Source: Bacteroidota bacterium (lineage in GTDB: Bacteria; Bacteroidota; Bacteroidia; Flavobacteriales; Flavobacteriaceae). From it: 5,823 nucleotides of DNA. The translations under genes and the position numbers were made by a program. Positions 5,395 to 5,823 of the stretch are shown one piece after another. Position 1 is the stretch's first letter; each line of letters starts with the position of its first letter. Below the pieces are notes generated by a model. The model did no database searches. It had not been told where the DNA came from and worked only from the letters and a program-made list of their open reading frames with translations. The DNA lies in the NCBI GenBank assembly GCA_024278565.1, contig JAJRSY010000037.1, positions 1-5,823 of the forward strand. Direction: 5' to 3'.

Positions 5395-5626
5395 TTTTTT
5401 TTGGCTCCTTCCCCTGCATTTTTCGAATATTTTCTTCGGTCAACATATAATCATTTATCTTTTTGCCCTTACCCTCTTTATATAAGAACAGGGGCATGGC
5501 CACCAAAAACAATACTGCGGTACCGCCCCCTATAAATTTATTGGCCAAAGGTTCTTCTTCTAGCCTAAAGCCGTAAATAATCGATGCCATTGAGGCAAGT
5601 ACAAGTATGGTTACTAGATATTTCAC
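5381..5626 (-). CDS. Small two-helix membrane protein of unknown function
   Basis: The protein has 81 residues, from a GTG start at 5626-5624 to TAG at 5383-5381. A first hydrophobic helix covers about 2-20 (KYLVTILVLASMASIIYGF), a short acidic loop follows (RLEEEPLANK), then a second helix at about 31-49 (FIGGGTAVLFLVAMPLFLY) and a basic, polar tail (KEGKGKKINDYMLTEENIRK...). By the positive-inside rule both ends should face the cytoplasm. Small proteins with the closing motif YMLTEENIRKM are, from memory, common in Flavobacteriaceae without a known role; I do not know a symbol. It ends in a lysine-rich tail next to an A8 run, where a frameshift would extend it by about 38 residues. The start codon sits within a perfect dyad (5620-5636). 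No ribosome binding site is evident. It is transcribed towards the antitoxin operon but is separated from it by about 250 bp. Confidence 0.68.
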   Translation of the reverse strand: MKYLVTILVLASMASIIYGFRLEEEPLANKFIGGGTAVLFLVAMPLFLYKEGKGKKINDYMLTEENIRKMQGKEPKKTEKP

Positions 5627-5636
5627 TTTGTGAAAT
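5620..5636 (-). promoter_or_regulatory. Perfect dyad overlapping the GTG start codon
   Basis: ATTTCAC (5620-5626) and GTGAAAT (5630-5636) are perfect 7-base inverted repeats around a 3-base centre. The GTG start (5626-5624, - strand) lies inside one arm. This could be an operator or a small hairpin hiding the start codon. Its AT-rich 7-bp arms could also arise by chance. Confidence 0.35.
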
Positions 5637-5708
5637 TAATCAATTCATGGCGATAGGCTGTTAGGACCCTTTGAATAAGCTCTCGCAAAAGCCTTTTATT
5701 TCAACTTG

Positions 5709-5733
5709 AAAAACCACCTCCTTTGGGGGTGGT
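5709..5733 (-). terminator. Intrinsic terminator of a - strand transcript from beyond the right edge
   Basis: On the - strand, ACCACCCCC (5733-5725) pairs with GGAGGTGGT (5721-5713) over 9 bp (one G-T wobble) around an AAA loop, followed at once by TTTT (5712-5709) and then C. A GC-rich stem followed by a T run is the classic rho-independent form. On the + strand no T run follows. The gene it serves must end near 5735 or lie off-window. Two - strand frames are open from the edge, and neither is convincingly coding. Confidence 0.75.
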
Positions 5734-5737
5734 CATG

Positions 5738-5758
5738 CCCGCCTGCCGGACGGGCAGG
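5738..5758 (-). repeat. GC-rich palindromic repeat, copy B
   Basis: Read on the - strand: CCTGCCCG (5758-5751), spacer TCCGG, then CAGGCGGG (5745-5738). The arms are identical to copy A at 2116-2142, with a shorter spacer. It sits in the probable 3' untranslated part of a transcript entering from the right, just upstream of its terminator. The rest of 5627-5823 shows only AT-rich spacer and short frames. Confidence 0.7.
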
Positions 5759-5823
5759 TTCTTTTGGCTTTGCCTGAACCCGCAATTTGATTTAGGTTTT
5801 GTTTTTTCATTTTTTTTTGCAAT

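Noticed and set aside
5713..5733. AAAGGAGGTG on the minus strand as a strong Shine-Dalgarno site
   Set aside because: It forms one arm of the terminator hairpin, no start codon follows at suitable distance, and this phylum rarely uses such sites.
5733..5810. 25-residue minus-strand frame starting MKKQNLNQI, considered as a bacteriocin-type leader peptide
   Set aside because: It runs through the palindromic repeat and stops at the terminator stem. It is also open upstream to the window edge, so the ATG is not a supported start, and no processing or modification genes are visible.

Overview
The window looks like accessory-rich chromosome of a marine-type Flavobacteriaceae (Bacteroidota, broadly Maribacter/Muricauda/Zobellia-like). 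Three things point there: a DUF3078 outer-membrane-type protein, the flavobacterial form of TadA, and promoter-like sites of the Bacteroidota TTG...TAnnTTTG kind rather than the E. coli kind. The genus is inference.

Left part (1-2639, + strand). The 3' portion of a large gene enters from the left edge. It has a conserved, GC-richer front, a carboxypeptidase-regulatory-like beta domain and a C-terminal HELAH zinc-peptidase-like domain. A small lipoprotein gene follows 20 bp later. Immediately behind the lipoprotein lies a broken second copy of the large gene's front part: 93 bp are identical to the first copy, then mostly synonymous differences appear, then a 1-nt frameshift, and the copy is cut off at a GC-rich palindromic repeat. 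A small signal-peptide/membrane protein of unknown function closes this part. The region reads as a tandem paralogue array that has been rearranged, and the peptidase/lipoprotein pair may work together.

Middle part (2668-4401). A DUF3078 gene (- strand) and tadA (+ strand, tRNA-Arg wobble adenosine deaminase) are divergently transcribed from a compact 180-bp spacer with candidate promoters for both. The candidate tadA -7 box lies so close to the ATG that the mRNA may be almost leaderless.

Right part (4402-5823). A 193-bp gene-less element with perfect 14-bp terminal inverted repeats and 8-bp flanking direct repeats (MITE-like) sits between tadA and a YefM/YoeB-type toxin-antitoxin operon (- strand). 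The target duplication covers the toxin stop codon without altering the protein. Beyond the antitoxin promoter/operator region is a gene-less stretch holding a coding-looking but start-less frame. Then come a small two-helix membrane protein gene with a GTG start inside a perfect dyad, and finally an intrinsic terminator (- strand) and a second copy of the GC-rich palindromic repeat belonging to a transcript from beyond the right edge.

The best candidates for something not well described are the MITE-like element at the toxin stop codon, the rearranged peptidase-family array, and the two-copy palindromic repeat. No CRISPR, rRNA, tRNA or complete transposase gene was found.
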